Below, piece after piece: positions 20,296 to 30,559 of a DNA stretch of 64,000 nt. The translations under genes and the position numbers were made by a program. Within the stretch, counting starts at the first letter, position 1, and every line of letters begins with the position of its first letter. The notes under the pieces were generated by a model. The model saw nothing but the letters and a program-made list of their open reading frames with translations, did not search any database and was not told the origin of the DNA. Origin of the DNA: Diploptera punctata (lineage: Eukaryota; Arthropoda; Insecta; Blattodea; Blaberidae); assembly GCA_030220185.1 (NCBI GenBank), contig JASPKZ010007432.1, forward strand, positions 806,001 through 870,000, written 5' to 3'.

Positions 20296-20337
20296 TCGAA
20301 CATATGTTTCAAGGCTTCTTAGCCCCGTCGTCAGTGA
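20296..20337 (-). ncRNA. Hammerhead ribozyme (PLE)
   Basis: Minus strand: CTGACGA (20334-20328), stem II GGGGCT/AGCCTT, GAAA, stem III CATATG, cleavage-site UU. It begins directly after the stop codon of the endonuclease frame. Confidence 0.65.
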
Positions 20338-20880
20338 TTACAGACTGAATTTGGCATGTTGTTGGCCCTGATTCTTGATTCCTGATCTCTCTGCTCCTGG
20401 TCCAATGAATTTACTAATGAGGTTCCTTTCTCTGGGAATTTCAAAATTCATAATTCTTTCCTTGTTCTTCTGTATGTAGATCTTTTCCCATATGGTGAGT
20501 TCATTTTTGTTTTCTAACTGTTTAATAATTTTGTGTTTACATCTTTTTTGTATTTTTCTACCCAAACATGAGCAGCCATTGCAGATTTTTCTACTTCTCC
20601 TTTTTTTACATTTCTTATGTGTTCTTTAGTTCTAATGGTTAAATTTGTTTTTGTTTTCCCTATGTATATCTTGTCATAGTCTGCATATTTTATTTGACAT
20701 ATTCCTAATTTTTTACCATCATCAATCTTTTCATTTTTATTAGTTTATTTAAACAATAATCATTCTTTGGTACTAAATTAATATTAAATTTTCCAAAATC
20801 TTTTGAAATTTGTTGTGTGCCCAAGCGTGATATGTGAATTTCCTGTATTTCTTATATTTTAGTTTTTCTATCTAAAGAGT
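20338..20880 (-). pseudogene. PLE GIY-YIG endonuclease, minus copy
   Basis: The C-terminal ORF (20338-20565) has LTIWEKIYIQKNK, FEIPRERNLISKFIG. The upstream part carries the YIGKTKTNL block at about 20630-20680 but is broken by stops and frameshifts. It is almost a mirror of the plus copy that follows, as expected for an inverted duplicate created during insertion. Confidence 0.7.
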
Positions 20881-20889
20881 GCTTTCATT

Positions 20890-21845
20890 AATTATTTTAG
20901 GAAATTCACATATCACCCTTGGGCACACAAATAATTTCAAAAGATTTTTGGAAAATTTAATATTAATTTAGTACCAAAGAATGATTATTGTTTAAATAAA
21001 CTAATAAAAACTAATAAAAATGAAAAGATTGATGATGATAAAAAATCAGCAATATATCAAATAAAATGTGCAGACTGTGACAAGATATATATAGGGAATA
21101 CAAAAAGAAATTTAACCATTAGAACTAAAGAACACATAAGAAATGTAAAAAAAAGGAGAAGTAGAAAAATCTGCAGTGACTGGTCAGAAAAACACAAAAT
21201 AGATGTAAACACAAAATTATTAAAACAGTTAGAAAACAAGGAAAAAATACACATACAGAAGAACAAGGAAAGAATTATGAATTTTAAATTTGAAGAGAAA
21301 CATTTTTTTTCGTCCAGACTGGGACCCAAACCCAGAACCTTTGGTTTACCGTACCAATGCTCTTACCAACTGAGCTACCAAGGCGACTTCCAATCTACAT
21401 GCAAATTTTTCTCTTATATGTGTTGTAATTCCCGCGCACCAAATGCTTGAAGCCTTGGCTTCTATCATTGCAAATGGCGGCTTCTTGGTTAAGAAGACTT
21501 TTATTGGGAATTTAAACACTACTTTTAAAAGCTAGTAGGGCTTCTATTGATGTTTTTATTATTAATTTAACACTTCTCATTGAAAGATAAATTAAGTTTC
21601 TTCTCTTCAAATTTATCTTTCAATGAGAAGTGTTAAATAAATAATAAAAACATCAATAGAAGCCCTCTCTTCAAATTTAATTTATATTTCAATGAGAAGT
21701 GTTAAATCAATTATAAAAACATCAAAGAATTATGCATTTTGAAATTCCCGAAGAAAGGAACCTCATTAGTAAATTCATTGGGCCAGAGGCAGAGAGATCA
21801 GGAATCAAGAATCAGGGCCAACAACATGAGAAAATTCAGTCTGTA
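20890..21845 (+). pseudogene. PLE GIY-YIG endonuclease, plus copy, SINE-interrupted
   Basis: Recognisable blocks are IKCADCDKIYIGNTKRNL near 21060-21120 and EKIHIQKNKERIMNF near 21245-21285. After the SINE the reading resumes with FEIPEERNLISKFIG at 21735-21790. Frameshifts occur in the poly(A) near 21150. The stop TAA lies just before the ribozyme at 21847. Confidence 0.7.
21287..21723 (-). repeat. tRNA-like SINE with inverted end
   Basis: The tRNA-like core at 21312-21384 (minus) is diverged. The body ends with repeated GATAAATTA..TTCTCTTCAAATTT pieces in both orientations (21545-21723). It is flanked by an AAGAATTATGnATTTT duplication in the endonuclease gene. Confidence 0.7.
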
Positions 21846-21846
21846 A

Positions 21847-21888
21847 TCGCTGACGATGGGGCTAAGAAGCCTTGAAACATATGTTCGA
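21847..21888 (+). ncRNA. Hammerhead ribozyme (PLE)
   Basis: CTGACGA at 21850-21856, stem II GGGGCT/AGCCTT (two wobbles), GAAA at 21874-21877, stem III CATATG, cleavage-site UU. Stem I pairs TCG with CGA. Confidence 0.75.
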
Positions 21889-22112
21889 CAAAAACAACTG
21901 TAAAGAGGTAAGAATGAACAGACAAAATTAATTATTAAACAAACCTCTTAATGTTACTACCTATTGTATTTTAAAATATGATAAATTTTACTTAAATAAA
22001 TAATATCTCATAGTTTTAATTCCTAAAAAGTCAAAAAAACTTGTCTGCAAAAACAAGAGATTCTGCTGAATGTCATTAGACATAATCACAATATATCAAC
22101 ACATCAAGTTAC

Positions 22113-22276
22113 CTGCAATTTTGGGTTTGAGTATGTTACAAACTTCAATGTCTTCAGTAACCAATGATGCTGAATATGATCTGGCACTGAGCTGAATGAA
22201 CTAAATTTGACATTGCGCATTTCTACACCACCACAACGTATAATTTTTAATGTATTATGGCAAACAACATCAAATT
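22113..22276 (-). CDS. FASN: FASN exon: dehydratase end and linker
   Basis: Acceptor TTCACAG|AATTTG, donor TTGCAG|GTAACT. The first two bases complete an AAA codon begun in the exon at 22388. It encodes IIRCGGVEMRNVKFSSFSSV and LLKTLKFVTYSNP. This matches the FASN segment where AGGVxIxGL precedes a linker to the pseudo-methyltransferase. It ends in phase 0, like the start of the 11217-11438 exon, but about 380 family residues are missing between them. Confidence 0.85.
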
Positions 22277-22387
22277 CTGTGAACATAAGTAAAAGTATTA
22301 TGATAGTGGATTAATCACGTACCTTTAAAACAAAAAAATTCAGTGATATTTCTGAATGTCACAAACAAACAACATTTTTTTAGTTAC

Positions 22388-22597
22388 TTTGATTTCTTTT
22401 GGGCATGGACACATAAAATCTTTCTTGATTACCTTCGTTATCTGCCTTGTGTTTTGATGAATCAATGAAAATACTTTGTATACTTGCAGGAAATGTCAGT
22501 CCTTGTGAAAATTCTGAAAATTCCAATAACATGAGCTGTAACATTGCATCTATAAAAGGAACCCAGTTGTTCCCCCAGTGCACCTTTCCTGAAATAC
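22388..22597 (-). CDS. FASN: FASN exon: second half of dehydratase
   Basis: Acceptor TTTTAG|GTATTT, donor ATCAAA|GTAACT. It encodes GKVHWGNNWVPFIDAMLQLM, which carries the DxxxQ motif (D-A-M-L-Q) of the dehydratase active site, then LTFPASIQSIFIDSSKH and the strand RFYVSMPK. The intron to the next exon is only 111 bp, unlike all others here. Its phase (2 bases at the start, 1 at the end) fits both neighbours. Confidence 0.92.
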
Positions 22598-22732
22598 CTA
22601 AAACAAAAGACAAGAAAAAGGACATCTGAATCAATAATAGAGAAACTTTTTACAATAAGAAGTGGCAATATCTGAATTAAGTATAATGAAGCATAATTTA
22701 TATATCATCCAAAGCAAATTAAATAAACAATA

Positions 22733-23200
22733 GTTTAAAAAAACTAAAACAACACGCTTTATTAGAAAACCGAACTAAAAAATTAAAAATAATTTTAATT
22801 TAACACGCTTGGGATACAATTAAAGTGGTCAACAAAAAAATTATCTCCAACACATCTAGAATAAAACTAGAGTTATCTACAAAAAAAATGATTTTACCAT
22901 CAAAAGCTTGGGGTGCTTTTTATGGTACGTTTTCTTCTTAGAGACTTTACTTTTAACATATCTGTTTATTTTTTTTATCAAATAAATATAATAATTGATA
23001 CAGAGCACCACATGCTTTTGATGGTAAAATTATTTTTTTTGTAGATAACTCTAGTTTTATTCTAGATGTGTTGGAGATGATTTTTTTGTTGACCACTTTA
23101 ATTTTATCCCGAGTGTGTTGGAAATTAAAATTATTTTTCATTTTTAGTTCGGTTTTCTAATAAAGCATGTTGTTTTAGTTTTTAAACTATTATTTATTTT
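22733..23200. repeat. Palindromic repeat R-a, complete copy
   Basis: Two arms of about 230 bp face each other around 22950. Each ends with TTTAAAAAAACTAAAACAAC or its complement and contains CCATCAAAAGC(G/T)TGGGGTGC. There is no ORF. It occurs in tandem association with the tRNA-Tyr-like repeats that follow. Confidence 0.7.
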
Positions 23201-23209
23201 TCATATTTA

Positions 23210-23790
23210 CACACTTTATATTAGCTTGACCTGTATCTATATAACAGAATCTTTCAATGCGATTTTCACCCACTTAAAATCATTGGATCGACTTGAAACT
23301 TTGTATACTTGTAAAGGACCCGTGACAACAGAATATTTTTTTTTTCTAAAATCCTGGCCAGAATCATCAGAAAAAAAAAGTGTATGTATATCTATGTAAC
23401 GGAATCATTGAACACGGTTTTCACCCACTTAGAAACATTGGATCGTCTTGAAACTTTGTATACTTGTAAAGGACCCGTAACAATACAATAATTTCATATT
23501 TTGTTTCTAAAATCCTGGCCAGAATCATCAGAAAATCAAAAAAATTAAAACTGGTATAATAGGTTGCGACTTGTCGACTTTTAATCAATCGTTGTAAGAG
23601 CTCAGTTGGTAGAGCGGTGAACTGTAGTGGTATATAATTTCAGTAATCCATAGGTCGCTGGTTCAAATCCGGCCTGGAGGATTTTTTTAGAAGAGTATTA
23701 CTTTTAGCTCATACTACAATAGTATACAATTTAAAGATATTTACATTTTTATCTTATTCTGTAAAATATTAAAATAAAAAATAAATAGTA
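23210..23790 (+). repeat. tRNA-Tyr-derived SINE (intron-bearing), plus copy
   Basis: 23589-23691 resembles tRNA-Tyr: CTCAGTTGGTAGAGCGGTGA, anticodon GTA in ACTGTAG, an 18-20 base intron-like insert, then GGTCGCTGGTTCAAATCC. The acceptor ends do not pair, so it is a pseudo-tRNA. Upstream, two tandem copies of a TTGAAACTTTGTATACTTGT block (about 23290 and 23450) form the body. Confidence 0.7.
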
Positions 23791-23794
23791 ATTT

Positions 23795-24225
23795 TAAAAA
23801 ACTAAAACAACACGCTTTATTAGAAAACCGAACTAAAAAATGAAAAATAATTTTAATTTCCAACACGCTTGGGATAAAATTAAAGTGGTCAACAAAAAAA
23901 TCATTATCAACAAAATGAAAATTTTACCATCAAAAGCGTGGGGTGCTCTATATCAATTAATATATTTGATAATAAACAGATATTGGTAAAAGTAAAGTCT
24001 CTAAGAAGACAATGTAAAACCATAAAAAGCAACCCACGCTTTTGATGAAAATTATTTTTTTTTTGTAGATAACTATAATTTTATTCTACATGTGTTGGAG
24101 ATGATGTTTTTGTTGACCACTTCAATTTTATCCCAAGCATGTTGGAAATTAAAATTATTTTTCATTTTTTAGTTCGCTTTTCTAATAAAGCGTGTTGTTT
24201 TAGTTTTTTTAAACTATTATTTATT
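23795..24225. repeat. Palindromic repeat R-a, complete copy
   Basis: This is a second full palindrome, centred near 24010, with the same arm ends as 22733-23200. Confidence 0.7.
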
Positions 24226-24229
24226 TAGT

Positions 24230-24640
24230 TTGGTTTTCTAAAAATGCAAATATCTTTAAATTCGATACTATTGTAGTATGAGCTAAAAGTAATACTCTTC
24301 TAAAAAAAAATCCTCCGGGCCGGATTTAAACCAGTGACCCATGGATTACTGAAATTATATACCACTACAGTCCACCACTCTACCAAATGAGCTACCACAA
24401 CGATACACTAAAAAGTCAATATGTCCGCAACCTAGTATACCGGTCTTTATTTCTTTGATGTCCTCATGATCTTGGCCAGGATCTTAGAAAAAATGTATGA
24501 AATTATTGTATTGTCATTGGTCCTTTACAAGTATACAAAGTTTCAAGTCGATCTAATGTTCTTAAGTGGGTGAAAATCATGTTGAAAGATTCTGTTACAT
24601 AGATACAGGTCAAGCTAATATAAAGTGTGTAAAAATATAT
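24230..24640 (-). repeat. tRNA-Tyr-derived SINE, minus copy
   Basis: 24311-24403 on the minus strand repeats the intron-bearing tRNA-Tyr-like core (GGACTGTAG, insert, ATCCATGGGTCACTGG). Its body lies at higher coordinates, and it is inverted relative to 23210-23790. Confidence 0.7.
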
Positions 24641-25230
24641 ATAAATGTCAACAAATTATACAAAAATACAATAAAATATTTCCTGGGTGCACGAGTAAAA
24701 GGGAATAAGTAATTACAACTACATTTTTGAGAAATTAAAAAACAAATGGTCCTTTTCTTCATCCTAATATGTGAGAAATTCTAGAAGACTCATAATACAC
24801 AATCTACTAATTGTCTGAAAGACATGTAATATGGCCTATCCCCCTACACACAATGTAGGTATTGAAATAAACAACATCTTGGCAAAGTATAGCTCATTTT
24901 TAAAAAAATCTTGACTTATTCCTTTTTACATATGCACCTGGTATTTAATTATTAAAACTTAAAAGAAAAAAAATAGTTTATATAATTACAATTAATAAAT
25001 TATTATAGGAAATATCACTATGAGGTTTAAAAGAATTCAATTTTTTTTAAAAATTAGGTACTAATTAATTTTGACTTTCTGATATGAGTAAATTGACATT
25101 TTCTATAGAAAAGCAATGAATTAACAATAATATTCTGTAATTCAATTTTTTTCACATTAATTGCTTAAATTAGTGAAAATACTTTCATAAAAAGTTGTAA
25201 TTGCCTCTAATTATATTATTTATATAATGG
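24641..25230. other. AT-rich intron; isolated PLE 5' end at 25010
   Basis: The only recognisable item is AGGAAATATCACTATGAGGT at about 25009-25028, which matches the 5' terminus of the PLE family without the rest of an element. Confidence 0.5.
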
Positions 25231-25426
25231 TTTATTTTAGGAAGTAATATTTTGAGGTTCTTTTAATCAAGTTTTTTTGAGTCTGTAAATCATCTTGGCC
25301 AGACTGGCCAAGCTGAAGAGATATAGAAGATTATTATTTAATTTTAGGAAGTGATATTTTGAGGTTATTTTAATGATATTATTTTTAGTCTGATCATCTT
25401 ACCTCAATATTAATGTTGATTTGTTC

Positions 25427-25470
25427 TTGGACATGTTTCAAAACAATTCTGTTTTATCATCAGCTTGTCC
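25427..25470 (-). ncRNA. Hammerhead ribozyme, inverted 5' copy
   Basis: Minus strand: CTGATGA (25463-25457), stem II AAAACA/TGTTTT, GAAACATGTC with cleavage-site UC. Confidence 0.75.
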
Positions 25471-25599
25471 AGACTGGTTTGATTTATGTTGCATTATGTT
25501 ACACACCCTGCATGTCGATGTCAGCTCCATCCAGTGGTTGGAAAACTGTCTTAAAAATGTTAAAATTCTATCCGAGAAAGAAATATTTCAATTAAAAGT

Positions 25600-27100
25600 G
25601 AGCAACCCATAAAAAACTCTAATATACATGGACTTCCAAAAATTCACAAACCTGGAAACAAAATGATGCCAATAATTAACAATATTGGATCACCAAAATA
25701 CAAAATTTCAAAATGGCTGAATAATGAATTTAAAAGAATTAATAATTTTGAAAGTCTGCAGATTGAAAATTCAATGGAATTAGTTAAGAAATTAGAAAAA
25801 GTGGAAATCAAACCTACAGGTAGATTAGTTTCATTTGATGTCATTTCATTATTCATAAATGTGCTGAAACAAAAAAACTTTGGAGATGTTGAACAACTGG
25901 TTAAGTAAAAACAACATAGACAGAGAGATCAAAGAAGATTATTTGAAATTAACTGAGTTATGCATTGACCAATTGTTTTTTACATTCAATGGGAGTTTCT
26001 ATAGACAAAAATCAGGGCTCTCAATGGGAAATCCATTATCACCTTTCCTGGCAAATTTATTTATGAGGGATTTTGAATGTAAAATCAATAAAGCACATCC
26101 TACAATGTTTAAATTTTGGAGAAGATATATAAATGATATAATTTGTATTGTAAAAGAAAAACATGTAGAAAATTCCCTAAAACTGTTAAATTTACATAGT
26201 ATAAACATCAAATTTACCAAAGAAATAGAAGAAAATAAACAAATACCTTTTTTGGATCTTAAATTGGTTGATTTCTCTTACTTAGGAAGTGTATTTGCAG
26301 AGTATAAGAGTGACATTGATTCAAAATTACAAAAAATATAATAAAATGAATGGGGTAATACGAAGACATTTTGGTAAATAGATGAGGACAGAGACAAAAC
26401 TAAGATTACATAACATCACATCAAAAGCTGCCCTAAAATATGGAAGTGAAATTTGGATTTTAAATAAAAGAAACTCTCATAAACTTCAAGAAAGCCAAAT
26501 GCGCTTCTTACGATCATTGTTAGGAGTTAATAGACTGGATCACCAAAGGAACACTACTATCAGAGGAAAACATGGAGTAACAAGTTTAAATGAAGATATA
26601 CAAAGATACCAACAAGAATGGAAAAATCATCTGAGAAGAATGGCAAGAAATAGACTTCCAAAATTGGCATTCCAATATACCCCAACTGGACATAGGGACC
26701 AAGGAAGACCAAAACATCAGTGGAAAGATCAAGACCATCTTCGCTAGGTTTACCGTACAGGCCACATGGCCTAAAACGAATTTGTTCATGATGATGATGA
26801 AATTGGTCAGAAACGAAGAAAAAAGAAAAACTGAATTTGGGATTCATAGGAAAGAAACTCATAGAGAACATTTTATTAAATCAATAGGGTTCAATCCAAT
26901 TGGACATAAATTAGCAGCCTTTAATAGTTTAACTCATAGATTGGTAAACTTACCCTTAAACGAAGAAGATTTCAAACAGGAGAAAAAACACATAATCAAA
27001 GTAGCAAGAGAAAATGGGTTTGATGAAAAAATGGTACATAAAAGGATAGAAAAGTATAAAAAACAAAAAATGATAAATAGAAGTAGTCTTGAAAAAGAAG
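25600..27100 (+). pseudogene. PLE reverse transcriptase, frameshifted and LINE-interrupted
   Basis: The fingers (LPKIHKPGNKMMPIINNIGS, with a frameshift near 25605) lead to motif A, RLVSFDVISLF, in 25663-25908. After a frameshift near 25880 come motif B (GLSMGNPLSPFLANLFM) and motif C, RRYINDIICI, where the first Asp of YxDD is replaced by Asn, which should inactivate catalysis. After the LINE the thumb resumes at 26807 (RNEEKRKTEFGI to THRLVNLPLN). Confidence 0.8.
26268..26799 (+). pseudogene. LINE 3' fragment
   Basis: It is bounded by AAATTGG at 26261-26267 and 26800-26806. It encodes the RT C-terminus (KYGSEIWILNKRN, MRFLRSLLGVNRLDHQRN) and ends in GGCCACATGGCCTAA followed by an ATG-repeat tail. 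It is 5'-truncated, in the same family as 13768-14820. Confidence 0.8.
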
Positions 27101-27129
27101 AACCACCTATGAAAAAATATAGGAAATTC

Positions 27130-27633
27130 ACATATCACCCTTGGGTACACAATAAATTCCAAAAGATATTTGAGAAGTTTAATATTAAATTAGCACCAAA
27201 AAATAACTACAGTTTAAACAAACTAATGAAAAGCAACAAAAATGAAAAAACTGATAAAAATAAAAAGTCAGGAATATATCAAACTGAATGCATGGGTTAT
27301 GAAATGATATATATAGGAAAAACAAAAACAAACCTAAAAATTAGAACCAAAGAACACATAAGAAATATTAAAAAATGGGGAAATAGAAAAATCTGCAGTT
27401 GCTGCTCATGTTTGGTCTGAAAAACATAATATAAATTCAGACACTAAATTATTAAAACAGTTAGAAAATACAAAAGAGCTGACTATTTGGGAAAAAATCT
27501 ATATTCAGAAGAACAAAAGCAGAGTTATGAATTTTGAAATACTGACGGAGCGTGACCTTGTTTGGAGGTTATTTGGCCAACCACAGGATGGAGCTGACAT
27601 CGACATCCAGGGTGTGCAACATAATGCAACATA
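27130..27633 (+). pseudogene. PLE GIY-YIG endonuclease
   Basis: Blocks are SGIYQTECMGYEMIYIGKT, with one cysteine of the CxxC pair changed (C-M-G-Y), then TNLKIRTKEHIRN, a frameshift near 27375, and LTIWEKIYIQKNK ... FGQPQDG. The cysteine loss and the frameshift suggest an inactive nuclease. Confidence 0.75.
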
Positions 27634-27659
27634 ATGCAACATAAATCAAACCAGTGTGG

Positions 27660-27702
27660 GCAAGCTGATGATAAAACAGAATTGTTTTGAAACATATCCA
27701 AG
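27660..27702 (+). ncRNA. Hammerhead ribozyme, probably weakened
   Basis: CTGATGA at 27665-27671, stem II AAAACA/TGTTTT, GAAACATATCC. The G that closes stem III in sister copies is A here, so cleavage may be impaired. Confidence 0.55.
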
Positions 27703-27923
27703 AACAAATCAACATTAATATTGAGGTAAGATTATCAGACTAAAAATAATATAATAGAAGATTATATTGAAACATGTTCGAGAACAAATCAACATTAAAT
27801 TGAGGTAAGATGATTACAGACTCATAAAAACTTGATATTATTTATACTTCATTACATATAATTTGAAAACGAATTAAGTATTATCAAGAATTATAATCCT
27901 GATAATTCCAATTTAATACATAC

Positions 27924-28175
27924 CTTCTTTACAGATCTTCATTTTGTGAATTGCTTTGAAAACGCCACTGTACTCATAACCTCGTTGTTCCAGTTCTGTG
28001 TAAATATCATCTTCTAACAATTCAATGCCTTCAGAAGGAATAATAATTTCCTGCTTAAATGCATTTATTACATTCTCTGGTACTGATATTCGTCCAGTAA
28101 CTAACAATGTATCTTCATACATAATTTCAAATTGGCCACTTCCGTGCTGAAGTAGCACACACAGCAACTTTGATT
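27924..28175 (-). CDS. FASN: FASN exon: middle of dehydratase
   Basis: Acceptor TTTACAG|AATCAA, donor GAAG|GTATGT. It encodes VLLQHGSGQFEIMYEDTLLV, a stretch of acidic linker, then YTELEQRGYEYSGVFKAIHK. The last block is the conserved YKELRLRGYDYGxxF motif of animal FASN. Phases: 2 bases complete GAA from the previous exon, and 1 base is left for GGT of the next. Confidence 0.92.
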
Positions 28176-28317
28176 CTGTAAAATTATTACAATATATTTA
28201 TAACTATGTAACTCACTCACTCACTCTCTCTACGCCTTATGAAACTTCTAGGTTCACTTCCCAATCCTCTGCCAGCTGGATACAGTACATCCAATTTCTT
28301 AAGTCATTCATACATTA

Positions 28318-28990
28318 ATGTTGGGAATTTTACATTATGACGTTTTTAATTAATGAAAATCAATATTGAATCGTGATTATTCTTACCTCATATCTCTATG
28401 TTGTCCACCGCAGTGGTCTCGAGGTAGCATGCTGCCTTGTCACACAGCGGGCCCGGGTTCAATCCCCGGTCAGGACAGTTTTTCTAGGTGAGGTTTTTTT
28501 TTCAGAGTTTTCCTCACCTGTAAGACAAATGTCAGGAAAACAATAAGGCCCAAACGGTCCCCAAAATCATATGGCCATCATCATCATCCTTCACTGGTGT
28601 GGAAAGCAACGGGAAGCTACTACACCCACAACTCCTAGTAAAGCTGCAAGCATAGCATGAAAATGCTATGATTGCAGTGAAGGACCTGCCTTTGGCCAGA
28701 ATTACTATGGATGGATGGATGGATGGATGGATCTCTTGTTTTTAATACAGAAACGCAGTATCGAGAGCCATTACTCCCATTCTCAGCTGCTATCATGACT
28801 GTCATTTTTTTCCGGACAAACAAAATTTTATTACAAAGTTCTTCAAATCAACTCTAGATGGCAATTTAGAAAATATCTGGCATGATGAAGATTCGACAGT
28901 CGTGATAGGAGCTGATGAAGGGAGTGATGGCTCTTGATACGATGGTTCAGTGTTAAAGAACATAGAGATATGAGATAGATTAATCACAAT
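28318..28990. repeat. PLE-derived foldback interrupted by a tRNA-SINE
   Basis: The left end is GGGAATTTTACATTATGACG and the right end is ATAGAGATATGAGATAGATT with its inverse partner near 28385. Hammerhead-like traces (CTGATGA at 28912, stem II GGAG/CTCT) have GATA in place of GAAA and look dead. Confidence 0.6.
28400..28735 (+). repeat. tRNA-SINE with ATGG-repeat tail
   Basis: The tRNA-like head at 28403-28477 has a box-A-like CAGTGGTCTCGAGGTAGC and B box GGTTCAATCCC. The body follows, with a (ATGG)n tract at 28708-28733 as the 3' tail. It belongs to a different family from the other tRNA-like repeats here. Confidence 0.7.
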
Positions 28991-28994
28991 TCAA

Positions 28995-29560
28995 TATTGA
29001 TTTTTATTCTTAAGTCAAATTACTTAAAAAGAAACAAATAATGAAATACAACTGCCACTCACAAATAGATGCTCTCTATTTGAAAAGTAACTACAAACTG
29101 AACTAAATTTCTAGGATATGCAATGAAAACAAGAAAAGTATTGTAGTAGATTGGTGTCATTGTTATCAGACATATTCATTATGTCATTGTAGTGAAATAT
29201 AACCATTTAAACAATGAAATTCATAGTATTTCTTTGCTTCAGACAAGAGCTATACACAGAACTATGTATCTTTATAGTTTTCAAGATAAGGTGGTTATGG
29301 TAGTTATTTTTCTTTCTTTTCACAAACTTATCTATGCATGAATCTGTAGGATCTTACTCCTTGCCATCTTTCCTGATATAATTTGCCATATCTATGGGAA
29401 GTTTAGTTCAGTCTGCAGTTGTGCTTCAAATAGTGAGAATCTATTTTTGTTAGCGGCAGCATGTATTTCATATATTTGTTTCTTCTGTAATAATATGTCT
29501 GCCATAAAGTGCAAACTAACCCTGATATATTTTGCTATATCTATGGCAATTTTATGTTAA
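28995..29560. other. Intron sequence, nothing recognised
   Basis: AT-rich sequence without motifs or repeats that I could link to other parts of the window. Confidence 0.4.
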
Positions 29561-30075
29561 AAAGAGAGGATAGAACAATACAAAATGCACCGAAAAATGA
29601 TTACAGCTTAGGTAATTTAATAAAAACCAACAAAAATGAAAAGATTGAAGACTGCAAAAAATCGGGAATTTATCAAATTAATTGTAAAGATTGTGAAAAG
29701 ATATACATAGGAAAAACAAAAAGGAATCTAAATACAAGATTAAAAGAACACCTCAGAAATGTTAAAAATGGAGAAACCGAAAAATCTGCAATAGCTGCAC
29801 ATGCCTGGTCAGAAAAACATAGAATAGAAACCAAAACAAAATTACTTAAACAATTGGAAAAACCGAAGGAACTCACAATTTGGGAAAAAATTTACATATG
29901 CAAGAATGAAAATACAACTATGAATTTTGAAATACCCGGTTATAAAGAAAGAGGACTGATTTGGAAATTCTTCGGTAGGCCACCAGATGGCGCGGAGGTC
30001 AGTCTGCAGGATAGAAGGCAGTTGGACGTCAGTTGTGAACGTGACGCAGCATTGACAATGTCACAAATTATGTGA
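29509..30075 (+). CDS. PLE GIY-YIG endonuclease, intact domain
   Basis: The open frame carries the whole nuclease: SGIYQINCKDCEKIYIGKT, RNLNTRLKEHLRN, SAIAAHAWSEKH, then LTIWEKIYI and FGRPPDGAEV. The first about 20 codons are probably not element-derived. It lacks any RT upstream, so it is a 5'-truncated copy. No hammerhead core was found downstream; the 3' end has GTATGAGGTGAGTG at about 30107. Confidence 0.75.
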   Translation: MQTNPDIFCYIYGNFMLKREDRTIQNAPKNDYSLGNLIKTNKNEKIEDCKKSGIYQINCKDCEKIYIGKTKRNLNTRLKEHLRNVKNGETEKSAIAAHAWSEKHRIETKTKLLKQLEKPKELTIWEKIYICKNENTTMNFEIPGYKERGLIWKFFGRPPDGAEVSLQDRRQLDVSCERDAALTMSQIM

Positions 30076-30202
30076 AGAAACCCAGGGTCTGCTATGAATT
30101 ATGAAGTATGAGGTGAGTGAAATAATAAAAAATAAACAATACAAAACTAATTATATTATTTTTGGTCTGGACATCTTACCTCAATATTAATGTTGATTTG
30201 TT

Positions 30203-30247
30203 CTTGAACATGTTTCAAAACAATTCTCTGTTTTATCTTCAGCTTTT
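30203..30247 (-). ncRNA. Hammerhead ribozyme, left arm
   Basis: Minus strand: CTGAAGA (30242-30236), perfect stem II AAAACA/TGTTTT, GAAACATGTTC. Confidence 0.75.
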
Positions 30248-30257
30248 CCAGACTGGA

Positions 30258-30301
30258 AAAGCTGAAGATAAAACAGAGAATTGTTTTGAAACATGTTCAA
30301 G
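30258..30301 (+). ncRNA. Hammerhead ribozyme, right arm
   Basis: CTGAAGA at 30262-30268, stem II AAAACA/TGTTTT, GAAA at 30288-30291, stem III CATG. Stem I shows only one clear pair, so activity may depend on dimerisation. Confidence 0.7.
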
Positions 30302-30559
30302 AACAAATCAACATTAATATTGAGGTAAGATGTCCAGACCAAAAATAATATAATTAAAATAACCTCAAAATATAACTTCCTAAAATTAAATATTAAATAC
30401 AAAACTATTTACACACAAAACTTGTAGACTTGGACAAAAAAATGGGCTCCAAAAAAAAGTATGTCATACATGTGTAGAGCAGTTAAGGAAATGGAATCAA
30501 GGGAGAAAAGCTAATATGCCCTTTGCATGAACTGGCATGAACTCGAAATGGATGATGAT

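Larger units (their letters stand above)
20266..21915. mobile_element. Head-to-head PLE insertion
   Basis: A minus-strand endonuclease copy (20296-20880) faces a plus-strand copy (20890-21890). Both end in the same hammerhead type and a CATATGTTCGAC 3' motif. The plus copy is interrupted by a tRNA-SINE at 21287-21723. The turn point lies near 20885. Confidence 0.7.
25235..27830 (+). mobile_element. Penelope-like element with nested LINE
   Basis: The left end has two short 5' modules (AGGAAGTAATATTTTGAGGT at about 25239 and a sister at 25346), then an inverted copy of the 3' end with a ribozyme (25427-25470) and a reversed piece of endonuclease up to about 25543. RT starts at about 25545, is split by a LINE at 26268-26799, and is followed by the endonuclease and a 3' ribozyme. 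It is the longest PLE reading in the window. Confidence 0.8.
30140..30390. mobile_element. Nearly perfect PLE foldback with two hammerheads
   Basis: An almost perfect palindrome is centred near 30249, with arms of about 100 bp. Each arm holds a ribozyme and AACATTAATATTGAGGTAAG. The right end continues to the inverse of AGGAAGTTATATTTTGAGGT. Confidence 0.8.
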
